A DNA stretch of 64,000 nt from Streptomyces albireticuli (GCF_021228125.1 NZ_JAJQQS010000003.1:558001-622000); one strand, 5' to 3'. Positions 1-9,763 are shown, counted from the first letter of the stretch. The notes: generated by a model from the sequence alone, not told the origin. A program made the numbers and translations.

Positions 1-2
1 GT

Positions 3-3000
3 GACCGTTCCACCGTCGACTCCTGGCGGTACAAGGTGGCGTGGCGCCCGGTGCCGGTCCCGGTGGCGCCCGGTGCCGTCCTCGCCGGGGCCGGCTGGCT
101 GCTCGTCGTGCCCACCACGACGACGGACCACACCTGGGCCGTCGACGCCCTCGCGGCGGCCGGTGCCGAGGTACGGGTGGTCGCCCTGGACGTCGCGCGT
201 CCGGACCGTGGTGCCTGGGCCGGGGAACTGCGGCGGGCGGCCAAGGGCGGTGGCGAGGTCACCGGCGTACTGTCGCTGCTGGCGCTGCCCGGCGAGGATG
301 ACCCGGCCGGCACGCCCTCGTACCACCCCACCGTGCCCTCCGGTACCGCGGGAACCCTCACGCTCCTCCAGGCACTGGGGGACGCCGGAGTCGCCGCCCG
401 CCTGTGGTGCGCCACGCGCGGCGCGGTCTCCGTGAGCGCCGCCGACCGGGCCCGGCATCCCGCGCAGGCACAGGTGTGGGGCCTGGGCAGGGTCGCCGGG
501 CTCGAACACCCCGAGCGCTGGGGCGGGCTCGTCGACCTCCCCGACGCCCTCGACGCCCGCGCCGCGGGCCGCCTGGGCACCGTGCTCGCCGGTCTGGGTG
601 ACGAGGACCAGCTTGCGGTCCGGGCGTCGGGTGTGTTCGTACGCCGCCTGGTCCGGGCGCCGTTGGCGGAGTCGCCGGAGGTGCGGGATTGGAAGCCGTC
701 GTCTTCCGGGGTGGTGTTGGTCACGGGTGGTACGGGTGGTCTCGGTGGTCATGTGGCGCGGTGGCTGGCGTCGCGTGGTGCCGGGCATCTGGTCCTGACG
801 AGCCGCCGTGGACCGGAGGCGCCGGGTGCGGACGTACTCCGTGCGGAACTGGAGGCGCTGGGTGTTCGTGTGACCCTCGCCGCTTGTGACATCGCCGACC
901 GCGATCAGGTCTCCGCCCTGCTCACCCGGCTGCGCGAGGACGGTTCGCCCGTACGCGCCGTGATCCACACCGCCGGCGTCCCCGGCCGCTTCACGACCCT
1001 CGACGGCGCCGTGCCCGCCGACCTCGCCGAGACCCTGGCGGCCAAGGTCACCGGGGCCGAGGTCCTGGACGAACTGCTGTCGGCCGCCGAAGCCGAGGGC
1101 GACGCCCTCGACGCCTTCGTCCTCTTCTCCTCCAACGCCGGGGTCTGGGGCGGCGGAGGCCAGGGCCCGTACGCCGCCGCCAACGCCCATCTCGACGCGC
1201 TCGCCGAGCGCCGCCGCGCCCGGGGCGCCACCGCCACCTCCATCGCCTGGGGCATGTGGGGCGGCGCGGGCATGGTGGCGGGCCAGGAGGGCGTCGAGGA
1301 GGCGCTCGGCCGGCTCGGACTGCGGTCGATGGACCCCGGGCTCGCGATCTCCGCGCTGCAACAGGCCCTCGACCGCGACGAGACGGCCCTGTCCGTCACC
1401 GACATGGACTGGGAGCGCTTCGCCGCCGTCTTCACCGCCGCCCGCCCGCGCCCGTTCCTGGACGAACTGCCCGAGGCGCGGAACCCCGTACGGGCCGGCG
1501 GCGAGGCGGGGGAAGAGGACGGCGGGTCCCGGTCCGAGCTCGTCGGGCGACTCACCGGGCGGTCGCCGGGGGAGCAGCACCGCGTCCTGCTCGACCTGGT
1601 CCGCGCGCACGCGGCGGCCGTGCTGGGGCACGACTCCGCGGACGCCGTCGAACGGGACCGGCAGTTCCAGGAGCTGGGCTTCACCTCCCTCAGCGCGGTC
1701 GAGCTGCGCAACCGGCTGGGGGCCGCCACCGGGCTGCGGCTGCCCGCGTCGCTGGTCTACGACCACCCCAGCCCCGCCGCCGTGGCCCGCCACCTGCGCG
1801 CCGAGCTCGTCGGCGAGCAGCAGGACGGCGCCTTGACGGCCGCCGGTCCGGCCGCCGGTCCGGCCTCCCCGGGAGCGTCCGCCCCCGTCGGCGACGAACC
1901 GATCGCCATCGTCGGCATGAGCTGCCGTCTGCCCGGCGGGGTGGAGTCGCCGGACGACCTGTGGCGGCTGGTCGTCGAGGGCCGTGACGTGGTGTCCGAC
2001 CTGCCCGGCGACCGGGGGTGGGGCGCCGTGGAGCGGCTGACCGAGCTCGGCGTCGACTTCCCCGGCGGCAGCTGGCTCCGCAAGGGCGGGTTCATCGACG
2101 ACCCCGCCGTGTTCGACCCGGAGTTCTTCGGTCTGTCCGCCGCGGAGGCGCTGGCCATGGACCCGCAGCAGCGGCTGCTGCTGACGATGGCGTGGGAGTC
2201 CGTGGAACGGGCCGGCGTCGACCCGCGCACGCTCCGGGGCGGTAGCACGGGCGTGTACGTCGGTACGTTCTTCCAGCCTTACTGGGCCGGGTCGAACAGG
2301 ATCTCCGAGGAGGTGAAGCCCTACCTCGGTACCGGGGTGACGCCGACGTTCGCCTCCGGCCGGGTGGCGTACCTCCTCGGCCTCGAAGGGCCCACGTTCA
2401 CCGTGGACACCGGCTGCTCCTCGTCGGCGGTCGCGCTGCACCTCGCGTGCCAGGCGCTGAACCGCGGCGAGTGCGCGTCCGCGCTGGTGGGCGGGGTGAC
2501 CGTGCTGTCCAGCCCGACGGCCCCCCTCGACCTGGGCGGCATGGCGCCCGACGGGCGCTGCAAGGCGTTCTCCGCCGCCGCCGACGGCACGGGCTGGGGC
2601 GAGGGCGCCGCGATGCTGATGGTCGAGCGGCTCTCGGACGCGCGCCGGCTCGGTCACCCCGTCCTGGCCGTCGTCCGGGGCTCGGCCGTGAACCACAACG
2701 GGGAGAGCAACGGCCTGTCGGCCCCCAACGGTCCCTCTCAGCAGCGGGTGATCCGCGCGGCGCTGGCGAGCGCGGGGCTGGAGGCGGACGAGGTCGACGC
2801 CGTCGAGGGGCACGGCACGGGCACCCCGCTGGGCGACCCGATCGAGGCGCAGGCCCTCCAGGCGACGTACGGCCGGGGCCGCCCCGCCGGCCGGCCGCTG
2901 TGGCTGGGCACGGTCAAGTCCAACATCGGTCACCCGCAGGCGGCCTCCGGGCTGGTGGGCGTCATCAAGATGGTGCTGGCGATGCGGCACGGCGTGCTGC

Positions 3001-4857
3001 CGAAGTCGCTGTACGCCGACGCGCCGTCCCCGGAGGTCGACTGGGCCTCGGGCGGGGTGTCGCTGCTGTCGGAGACCGTGCCGTGGCCGGAGACGGGCCG
3101 GCCGCGCCGGGCCGGGGTGTCGTCGTTCGCGGCCGGCGGCACGAAGGTGCACCTCATCGTCGAGCAGAGCCCTGAGCAGAGCCCTGGGCAGAGCCCTGAG
3201 CGGAGTTCCGAGCGGATCCCTGGGATGAGTCCCGGGCTGAGCCTTGAGCAGAGCCCCGAGCAGGGCCCTGGGCTGAGTGCTGAGCGGAGCCTTGGGCAGG
3301 GGCCCGGCCGAGCCCCCGCCACCGGCCCGGCGCTGCCCCCGGTCCCCGCCTCCGCCCCGCTCCCCGTGCCGGTGCTGCTGTCGGCCCGTACGGTCGAGGG
3401 AGTACGCGAACAGGCCCGCAGGGTGAGGGAATCGGTCGCCTCGCGGCCCGCCCTGACGGTCACCGACGTGGCGTGGTCGCTGGCGACCGGACGGTCGGCG
3501 TTCGAGCACCGGGCCGCCTTCCTCGCGGCGGACCGCGCGGGGCTGCTCGCCGGTCTCGCCGCCCTGGAGTGCGGCGACCCGCTGGAACGTACGACGCGCG
3601 GCGAGGCGCCGGGCGCGGCGCGGCCGGTGTTCGTGTTCCGGGGGGCCGCGCCCGCCGGGCCGCCCGTCGGACAGGGCGCCGTCGCGAAGGAGCTCTACGA
3701 GACCTTCCCGGCCTTCGCCGACGCGCTCGACGCGGCGTGCGCCCACCTCGACGCCCACCTCGGCACCCCGGCCCGGGACGCCGTCTTCTCCGCCGCCCTG
3801 GCCGGCCCCGCGGCCCGTACGGCCGCCGGATACGCCCAAGAGGTCGCGCTGGCCGGCCTGCTGGGTGAACTCGGGCTGAGCCCCGAGGGGGTGGCCGGGC
3901 ACGGCGGCGGCGAGATCGCGGCGGCCCTGGTGGCCGGCGCGCTCACCGCCGAGGACGCCGCCGTCCTCGTCGTGGCCGTCGGGCGGCTGCTGGAGTCGGC
4001 CGGCGTGCGCGGCACGGCGGTCGAGGACTTCCACCGCGCGGTGCGCAAGGTGCGCCCGCGCGAGGCGGAGCTGCCCCTGGTGTGCTCCGTGACCGGTGAA
4101 CCGCTGGAGACGGCCCGGATGGCCGACGCGGCCTATTGGCTGGAGCGCGACACCGCCGTGGCACCCGCCGACGGCGCGCCCGGGCTGCGCGGCGACGACG
4201 TCGGCGTCGCGATGGAAGCCGGGGCGCTCGACGCGCCGGGCGGTGCCGTGGCCGGGCTGCTGGCGGCCCTGGCGCGCGCACGTCCGGGGCGTGCCGGTGG
4301 ACTGGCGGCGCGTGCTGACGGCCGCCGGTGCCGAAGGGGAGCAGGTGGAACTGCCCACCTACGCCTTCCGCAAGGACCGGTACTGGCTGGACACCAACCC
4401 CGTGGCCGTCCTCGGCGAGGCCCTCGCCGGCAAGAACGTCACCAACTGGGCCGCCGTCGAAGGGGTGGAGCTGCTCGACGAGGAGGCGCGCAAGAAGGTA
4501 GTGGAGACGTACTTCCGGCATCTCAACGACGGTGACATCGACAAGGTCATGGAGATGCTGTCGCCCGACATCCGGATGGAGGACCCGGTCGGTGGTCCGC
4601 CGCGGATCGGCCACGAGGCGCTCCGGGAGTACCTGACCTCGGTGATCGACGCGAAGTCGGAGATCAGGACCGGTCCGATCGTCGCCGCCCAGGACGGTGT
4701 GCGGGTCGCCCTGCCGCTGGTCGGCAGGCTCAACCAGCTGGGGAAGAAGGACGGGCCGCGCATGGAGATCCCCTGCGTGGACGTCATCAGCGTCGGCGGC
4801 GACGGGCTGATCCAGGAGGTGCTGGTCTTCTGGGGGATGACCGACGTCGGGAAGTGA
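3..4857 (+). CDS. Modular type I polyketide synthase, C-terminal part (5' end outside window; frameshifted)
   Basis: The frame is open from base 3, so the protein begins upstream. Counting residues from base 3, the order is KR (about 1-430), ACP (about 525-595), KS (about 633-1050), a repeat linker, a degenerate AT (about 1115-1425) and a SnoaL/NTF2-like domain (about bases 4486-4854). The KR has its Rossmann glycines, Trp382 and Tyr390, lacks the LDD motif and has Gln at Tyr-3, which predicts an A1-type ketoreductase. The ACP serine is Ser562 (LGFTSL). The KS keeps Cys805 (DTGCSSS), His937 and His977. The AT reads GHGGG where GHSxG is expected, so Gly1301 replaces the nucleophile, and the middle region with the YASH/HAFH specificity motif is missing. 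The frame changes from 3 to 1 near 4272-4279, after which VDWRRVL and LPTYAFRKDRYWL continue the AT homology. No ACP or thioesterase follows. The assembly-line role is known for the family; chain release or cyclisation by the SnoaL-like domain is inference. Confidence 0.9.
3162..3305 (+). repeat. 12-bp tandem repeat (12 degenerate copies) in the KS-AT linker
   Basis: Twelve consecutive 12-bp units, consensus GAGCAGAGCCCT, stay in frame and encode a tetrapeptide series of the type EQSP, GQSP, ERSS, GMSP, GLSL. The array starts exactly where the KS homology ends. It replaces the usual ordered KS-AT linker with a flexible Ser/Pro/Gln spacer. Because the unit is a multiple of three, copy-number change would not break the frame. 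Confidence 0.9.
4272..4279 (+). other. Frameshift site in the PKS (GC dinucleotide run)
   Basis: PKS homology leaves frame 3 and resumes in frame 1 at an eight-base alternating GC run. One lost GC dinucleotide, or one extra base, explains the switch. The shifted frame-3 product would run on to 4535 as Arg-rich nonsense. A real mutation and a sequencing or assembly error cannot be told apart here. An internal GTG at 4345, preceded by GAAGGGGAG, could start a separate C-terminal protein, but the homology is continuous across it. Confidence 0.75.
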
Positions 4858-5129
4858 CGCCGAGGGCGCGCCCCCGGCGTGCCCGGTCGAACCGCCGGGG
4901 CCGACCGGCGACGGGCCTGGTGGCGGGAGCGGCGGGAGTGGCGGGCGGTGAGGCGCGGGGTGGACGGGTGACCGTACGCCCGCCACCCCCCGTCGCCCCG
5001 TGCGTCACCCCCCTCCCGGTCAGCCCCTGAAGTCCCGCTCATCCGTTAGTGGTTCGGATTTCCCGACGGGCCGGGACGGGTGCGACGATGCGCTCTCCCT
5101 GACCCGCACCACGAGGAAATGGAGCCTGC

Positions 5130-6068
5130 ATGCAGCGATCTGGGGGAGCACCGGCCGGCAAGCGGAGCCGCTGGGGGGCGTTGCTGACGGCGACGGCCGC
5201 CACCGCCCTCGCCGCCCTTCCGGCGCCCGTGGCGGAGGCCGCGCACGGCCCGTCGGGAATCGCCGCGAAGGGCGCGTACCTGCTCGACGGCGGCACCGAC
5301 CGGGCCCTGTGGTCCAAGGCCCCCGACGTCCGGCGGCAGATGGCGAGCACCACCAAGATCATGACCGCCGTGGTGGTGCTGGACACCCCCGGTGTGGACC
5401 TCGACCGGCCCGTAGCCGTCAAGCAGGCCTACCGCGACTACGTCACGCGCACCGAGGCCAGCACCGCCGACCTCCGGACCGGGGACAAATTGACGGTCCG
5501 TCAGTTGCTCTACGCGCTGATGCTGCCCTCCGGCTGCGACGCCGCGTACGCCCTCGCCGACTCCTTCGGCAGCGGGAGCGGCGACGCCGCGCGCACCAAG
5601 TCGTTCATCGGCAAGATGAACCGGCGGGCGGCGCAGCTGGGCCTGCGCAACACCAAGTACGACTCCTTCGACGGCATCTCCTCGCGCGGCGGCAGCTGGA
5701 CCACGCCGCGTGACCTGGCGAGGCTCGCCCGGCACGCGCTGCGTGACGGGACGTTCCGGCAGGTCATCGGCGCGATGAGCACCCAGCAGAAGGCGACCAA
5801 CGTCAACCGCCTCTACACCTGGTACAACACCAACAAGCTGCTGGGCTCCTACCGCGACGTGATCGGGGTGAAGACCGGCACCACCTCGGGCGCGGGGCCC
5901 TGCCTGGTCTTCGCCGCGCGCCGCGACGGCCGGACCGTGATCGGCGTCATCCTGAACGACGCCTTCGACCGCCGCTACCCCGACGCGGCCAGGATGCTGG
6001 ACTACGCGTACGGCAAGCGCACTCCGCTGAAGCTCCGCCGGCTGCCGGATTCGTCGCGCGAGGACTGA
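5130..6068 (+). CDS. Secreted D-alanyl-D-alanine carboxypeptidase (peptidase family S11)
   Basis: This 312-aa penicillin-binding-protein-type enzyme should trim the terminal D-Ala from peptidoglycan stem pentapeptides outside the membrane. A signal peptide covers about residues 1-37 (RSRW, hydrophobic Ala/Leu stretch, then AEA-A). The three active-site motifs are present: STTK with Ser73 and Lys76, an SxN-equivalent written SGC in LPSGCDAA as in many actinobacterial members, and KTG in GVKTGTTSG. The ATG follows GAGGAAATGGAG. It is read from its own unit 270 bp after the PKS, and a strong hairpin lies downstream at 6212-6243. It probably marks the end of the PKS cluster rather than a pathway gene. 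Its symbol within the Dac family cannot be fixed from sequence alone. Confidence 0.93.
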   Translation: MQRSGGAPAGKRSRWGALLTATAATALAALPAPVAEAAHGPSGIAAKGAYLLDGGTDRALWSKAPDVRRQMASTTKIMTAVVVLDTPGVDLDRPVAVKQAYRDYVTRTEASTADLRTGDKLTVRQLLYALMLPSGCDAAYALADSFGSGSGDAARTKSFIGKMNRRAAQLGLRNTKYDSFDGISSRGGSWTTPRDLARLARHALRDGTFRQVIGAMSTQQKATNVNRLYTWYNTNKLLGSYRDVIGVKTGTTSGAGPCLVFAARRDGRTVIGVILNDAFDRRYPDAARMLDYAYGKRTPLKLRRLPDSSRED

Positions 6069-6077
6069 ACGAGGCGC

Positions 6078-6131
6078 GAGGGCCGGACGAGAACCAAGGG
6101 CCGGACGAGAGCCGAGGGTCGAACGGGAACC
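6078..6131. repeat. Short 18-bp tandem repeat, three copies
   Basis: Three 18-bp units (GAGGGCCGGACGAGAACC and two variants) lie just after the carboxypeptidase stop. They are non-coding by codon use. No function is evident. Confidence 0.6.
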
Positions 6132-6211
6132 AGCGAGAACCGAGGAACCCCGGCGGGGGCACGCCCCCGCGTAGAACCCGGCCGAGAGGTGATCATTCCA
6201 CGCCTCCGCCG

Positions 6212-6243
6212 CGAGCCCGGACCCCGAAAAGGGTCCGGGCTCG
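6212..6243. terminator. Strong hairpin after the carboxypeptidase gene
   Basis: A perfect 13-bp stem (CGAGCCCGGACCC pairing with its complement) encloses a CGAAAA loop and is followed by ATTTAT. The rest of 6069-6549 holds the short repeat above and presumably the promoter of the exporter operon; no gene is visible in it. Confidence 0.75.
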
Positions 6244-6549
6244 ATTTATACCTGAACGAGTGAACCGTCAGCAGGTAACTGGGGGATGCCGAACTGCCCC
6301 GAGTCCGGGGGGAGATAGAGTCCTTCCTGTCCGGAAACGGGCGCCGGGCCGCTGCGTTCGCCGACGGTATCGGACGGTATCGGACTGGATCACCGTCCCC
6401 CCGGAGGCCGTTCATCACCCCCGAGCCCGACTCCTCCTCCTTCGGCGCGTCGCCGTGACCAGCGGCTTCCGCGCGCCCCTGGGCCGTACCCCTGCCCGAG
6501 AACGGGAGCCGCACCCACCTCACTTCGTCCGACGACCCCTGGAGGCGCC

Positions 6550-6657
6550 ATGTCCGCCCGAAAAGAGCTACGAGTCCGCGCCCCCCGGGTCCCGGAGGCC
6601 GTCGCGCCGGAGCTCCCGGCCATCGTCACGGCGGGCCCCGGGCCGGGGACGTGGTGA
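6550..6657 (+). CDS. 35-aa peptide gene coupled to an ABC exporter
   Basis: An ATG with a strong ribosome-binding site (CTGGAGGCGCC) opens a 35-codon frame beginning MSARKELRVRAPRVPE and ending GPGPGTW. Its stop at 6655-6657 overlaps the GTG start of the next gene, so the two are probably translationally coupled. Third positions are almost all G or C after the first few codons, as expected for a Streptomyces gene. The N-terminal half is basic and charged; the C-terminal part is Pro/Gly-rich and ends in Trp. There is no Cys or Ser, and few Thr. It could be a short exported peptide handled by the following transporter, or only a leader ORF that couples translation. No known family was recognised. 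Confidence 0.5.
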   Translation: MSARKELRVRAPRVPEAVAPELPAIVTAGPGPGTW

Positions 6658-8678
6658 CGCTCCTGGGGCGGCGGACCGCCCATGACATCCCCGTTTCCGG
6701 CAGTGAACTCCTGCTGTTCGGCGGCCCCTTGCGGTTCGAGAGCCCCTTCGTGAACCACGGGCGGCCGCTGCTGCGCATGTCGTTCTGGGCCATGGCGCGA
6801 CGGTTCCCCGCGATGGTCGCCACCGTGGCGCGCGCCGCCTGGCGCGAGGACCCCGCGGCGCTGCTCACCCTCCTGGGCGCCGAGCTGGGGCAGGGGGTGG
6901 CACGGGCCTTCGGTCTGGTCGCCACCAACCACGCTCTCGTCGCCCTGTTCTCCGCCGGTCCCACGCCCGAGCGGCTGCGCCACGCCCTGCCCGCGCTGCT
7001 GGGCGTCACCCTCGTCGCCGCCGCTTCCGCCCTGCTGTCGGCCGTATCCGTCGCCGCCGCCGGGCAGCTGGAGCCCAAGGTGGAGCGGGCGTGCACCGCC
7101 CGGTTCTACCGGGCCGCCGTCCGGGTCGAGCTCGCGGCCCTGGAGAACAAGGAGTTCCACCGCCTCCTCGACGCCGGCCGCTTCGGCACGGACTCCGTGC
7201 GGATGATGCTCAGCTCCTCGGTGACGGTGGTCAACGCCCTGATCGGACTGCTCGCCGCCGCCGGCGTCCTGCTGCTGCTGCACCCGGCCCTGGTCGGCAT
7301 GCTGCTGCTGATCGCCGCCCCCAAGGGCTGGGGCGCCGTCGTCTCCGCCCGGCGGCAGTACGCCTCCCGCCACGTCTGGATCGAGCACCGGCGCGCCATC
7401 TCGGTGATCACCTCCACGCTCACCGCCCAGGACTGCGCCGCCGAGATCCGGGTGCACGGAGCCGGCCGCATGCTCGTCGACGCCTACGACGACATGTCCC
7501 GGAGCATGGAGCGGGAGGCGTCGCGCCTCGCCCGCGCGCAGGCCGCCACCCAGAGCGCGTCCTCCGCCCTGTCCGGGCTCGCGGCCGTCGCGGCCTACGG
7601 AGTGCTGTGGCTGCTGCTGGCCTCGGGCGGCATGCCCCTGGCCGTCGCCGGCACCGCCGTCATCGCCGTGCGGGGCGCGGGCGCCGGTCTCACCTCGCTG
7701 GTCACCCAGGTCAACCGGCTCTACGAGGAAGCCATGTACCTCGGCGACCTGGAGGAGGCGTGCGACGCCGCCGAGCGGCAGGCCATCCCCACCGGCGGGA
7801 CCCCGCTCGCGGGCGGGGCGGAGGAGATCCGCCTGGAGCAGGTGACCTTCTCCTACCCCGACGCGGCCGCTCCGGCCCTGCGCGACATCAGCCTGGCCAT
7901 CCCGCAGGGGAAGGTCGTCGCCCTCGTCGGCGCCAACGGCTCCGGCAAGACCACCCTGTCCAAGCTGGTCGCCGGGCTCTACCTGCCCACCTCCGGGCGG
8001 TTGTCCTGGAACGGCGTGGACGTCCGGGACGGCGACCGCGACCAGCTCTTCGACCGGGTCGCCGTGCTCTCCCAGGACTTCCCCCGCTGGCCCATGACGG
8101 CCCGCGCCAACATCCACATCGGCCGCTCCGGGCAGCCGCTGGACCAGGCCCGCATCGACCGCGCCGCCGCCGAGGCCGACGCCGCCGACGTCGTCGCCTC
8201 CCTGCCGTACACCTGGGACAGCCTGGTGCTCAAGGGCTTCGAGCGCGGCACCCAGATCTCCGGTGGGCAGTGGCAGCGGCTCGGCAGCGCCCGCGCCCGC
8301 TACCGCCGCGCGCCGCTGCTCATCGTGGACGAGCCCACCTCCGCCCTCGACCCGAAGGCCGAGGCCGACGCGTTCCGCTCGCTGCGCTCGCTGGCCGACG
8401 ACGGCACGACCGTACTGCTGATCACCCACCGCCTCGCCGCGACCGCGACCGCCGACCTCATCTACGTCCTCGACCGGGGCCGGCTGGTCGGCAAGGGCAC
8501 GCACCAGGAGCTGATGGCCGTCGAGGGCGGCCTGTACCGCACGATGTACGAACTCCAGGCCGCCCAGTACGGCATCGGCGCCGGCCTGTCCCCCTACTCC
8601 GAGGCCCCCGGGGCCCGGACGGCCCCCGACCGCGCACGGCGCAACGGTTCTGCCCATGCACAGCCCGTCCAGACCTGA
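6651..8678 (+). CDS. ABC exporter, fused permease and ATP-binding domains
   Basis: This 675-aa half-transporter would pump an unknown substrate out of the cell as a dimer. After an N-terminal stretch (ELLLFGGPLRFES) come about six membrane segments (residues about 85-350) and then a nucleotide-binding domain. Visible motifs are Walker A GANGSGKTT, signature ISGGQWQRL, Walker B LLIVDEPTSALD and the H-loop in LLITHRLA. The GTG at 6651 overlaps the stop of the 35-codon gene, and the 3' end overlaps the next small gene. The N-terminal extension before the first membrane segment is a feature I associate with a Streptomyces-specific exporter subgroup. A start further in, at the ATG in LLRMSFWAM, is possible but would discard this segment. 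The substrate is unknown; the flanking small genes make a peptide plausible. Confidence 0.9.
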   Translation: MVTLLGRRTAHDIPVSGSELLLFGGPLRFESPFVNHGRPLLRMSFWAMARRFPAMVATVARAAWREDPAALLTLLGAELGQGVARAFGLVATNHALVALFSAGPTPERLRHALPALLGVTLVAAASALLSAVSVAAAGQLEPKVERACTARFYRAAVRVELAALENKEFHRLLDAGRFGTDSVRMMLSSSVTVVNALIGLLAAAGVLLLLHPALVGMLLLIAAPKGWGAVVSARRQYASRHVWIEHRRAISVITSTLTAQDCAAEIRVHGAGRMLVDAYDDMSRSMEREASRLARAQAATQSASSALSGLAAVAAYGVLWLLLASGGMPLAVAGTAVIAVRGAGAGLTSLVTQVNRLYEEAMYLGDLEEACDAAERQAIPTGGTPLAGGAEEIRLEQVTFSYPDAAAPALRDISLAIPQGKVVALVGANGSGKTTLSKLVAGLYLPTSGRLSWNGVDVRDGDRDQLFDRVAVLSQDFPRWPMTARANIHIGRSGQPLDQARIDRAAAEADAADVVASLPYTWDSLVLKGFERGTQISGGQWQRLGSARARYRRAPLLIVDEPTSALDPKAEADAFRSLRSLADDGTTVLLITHRLAATATADLIYVLDRGRLVGKGTHQELMAVEGGLYRTMYELQAAQYGIGAGLSPYSEAPGARTAPDRARRNGSAHAQPVQT

Positions 8679-8844
8679 CGGCGGCCCGGCCGCCCCGCGG
8701 GAACTGCCCCCCGAACCGATGGGACCCCTGGCGAGCACCCTGCGCGACGTCTTCGGATGCGTGGGAGTGATCATGGCCGCAGTGCTCATCTCCATGCTCT
8801 GTGTCCACTTGAGCCACGCGTTCCCCGAGCTCTCCGCCAAATGA
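8656..8844 (+). CDS. Small single-pass membrane protein
   Basis: A 62-aa frame starts inside the last codons of the exporter gene (ATG at 8656; exporter stop at 8676-8678). It begins with a Pro-rich soluble segment of about 30 residues and continues into one hydrophobic helix (VGVIMAAVLISMLCV), ending near SHAFPELSAK. Overlap with the exporter suggests translational coupling and a role as an accessory subunit or exported product of the same operon. The family is not recognised. Confidence 0.6.
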   Translation: MHSPSRPDGGPAAPRELPPEPMGPLASTLRDVFGCVGVIMAAVLISMLCVHLSHAFPELSAK

Positions 8845-9079
8845 CGGAGGTGGGAGGCGTCATTACGAGCCATCGGCATGGATGACCTGCCCATGCTCTG
8901 GCGGACCGGGTTGGCGCCTCCTACGATTCGAACGCTCCCCGTCCCACGGGCCGTTGGAGAGTTCATTGTCATGGGCATGACTTCAAATGTCGCGCCTTCA
9001 CCCACCGGGACGCACTCGCTCCCGGCTACCCCGGCCCGCGCCCAGTCGCTCGTTCCCAGGACCATGGATAGGAGACACC

Positions 9080-9736
9080 ATGCCCGGCGGTCTTTTCGCG
9101 GGTGCCGCGATCGCGGCCCTGTTCGCCACGCCGATGTCCACGTTCGACGCATCGGTGATCGTCAACCCCCCACCGGACAAGATCGTGATCGAGGTCGCGA
9201 CCGTCAACGGCTCGGGCTGTCCCGCGGGCACCGCCGCGGTGGCCGTCTCGCCCGACAACACGGCCTTCACCGTCACCTACAGCGAGTACCTGGCCCAGGT
9301 GGGCGTGGGCTCCAAGCCGACGGACTTCCGTAAGAACTGCCAGCTCAACCTGATCGTGCACGTGCCCCAGGGCTTCACCTACGCCATCGCCAGCGCGGAC
9401 TACCGCGGCTACGCGAAGCTGGAGTCCGGCGCGACGGCGCAGCAGAAGGCCTCGTACTACTTCCAGGGCTCCTCCCAGACGGTCCCGATCATCCACAACT
9501 TCAAGGGCGCGTACAACGACAACTGGCAGTCGACGGACCGGGTCGACGTGGCGGCGCTGGTCTGGGCGCCCTGTGGCGAGAGACGCAACTTCAACATCAA
9601 CACCGAGCTGAGGGTCAACGCCGGCACCTCGGACCCGTCCAAGACCAACAGCTTCATGGCCATGGACTCCACCGACGGTGACATCAACACCGTCTACCAC
9701 CTGGCCTGGAAGGAGTGCCCGAAGCCGAGGACGTAG
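9080..9736 (+). CDS. Secreted DUF4360-type protein
   Basis: The start at 9080 is chosen because TAGGAGACACC precedes it and a signal peptide follows directly (MPGGLFAGAAIAALFATP); an open frame exists back to 8987 but has no such features. The 218-aa product matches the DUF4360 pattern: an N-terminal VNGSGCPAGT segment, an NCQLNLIVHVPQGF core and conserved cysteines (CPAG, NCQL, APCG, KECP). These proteins are secreted, beta-rich and of unknown function. It is monocistronic, with a terminator hairpin at 9764-9803. Confidence 0.8.
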   Translation: MPGGLFAGAAIAALFATPMSTFDASVIVNPPPDKIVIEVATVNGSGCPAGTAAVAVSPDNTAFTVTYSEYLAQVGVGSKPTDFRKNCQLNLIVHVPQGFTYAIASADYRGYAKLESGATAQQKASYYFQGSSQTVPIIHNFKGAYNDNWQSTDRVDVAALVWAPCGERRNFNINTELRVNAGTSDPSKTNSFMAMDSTDGDINTVYHLAWKECPKPRT

Positions 9737-9763
9737 GCGGCCGGCGGACGGACCGGTGCGGCA

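Noticed and set aside
4345..4857. SnoaL-like domain as a separate gene starting at GTG 4345
   Set aside because: The sequence directly before and after this codon is continuous PKS homology (VELPTYAF), so fusion is the simpler reading, although the frameshift leaves the option open.
6390..9152. 920-codon open frame on the minus strand opposite the ABC exporter
   Set aside because: It is a shadow of the exporter in GC-rich DNA. Its product is Gly/Gln/Val-rich low complexity, and the plus strand has full ABC motifs.
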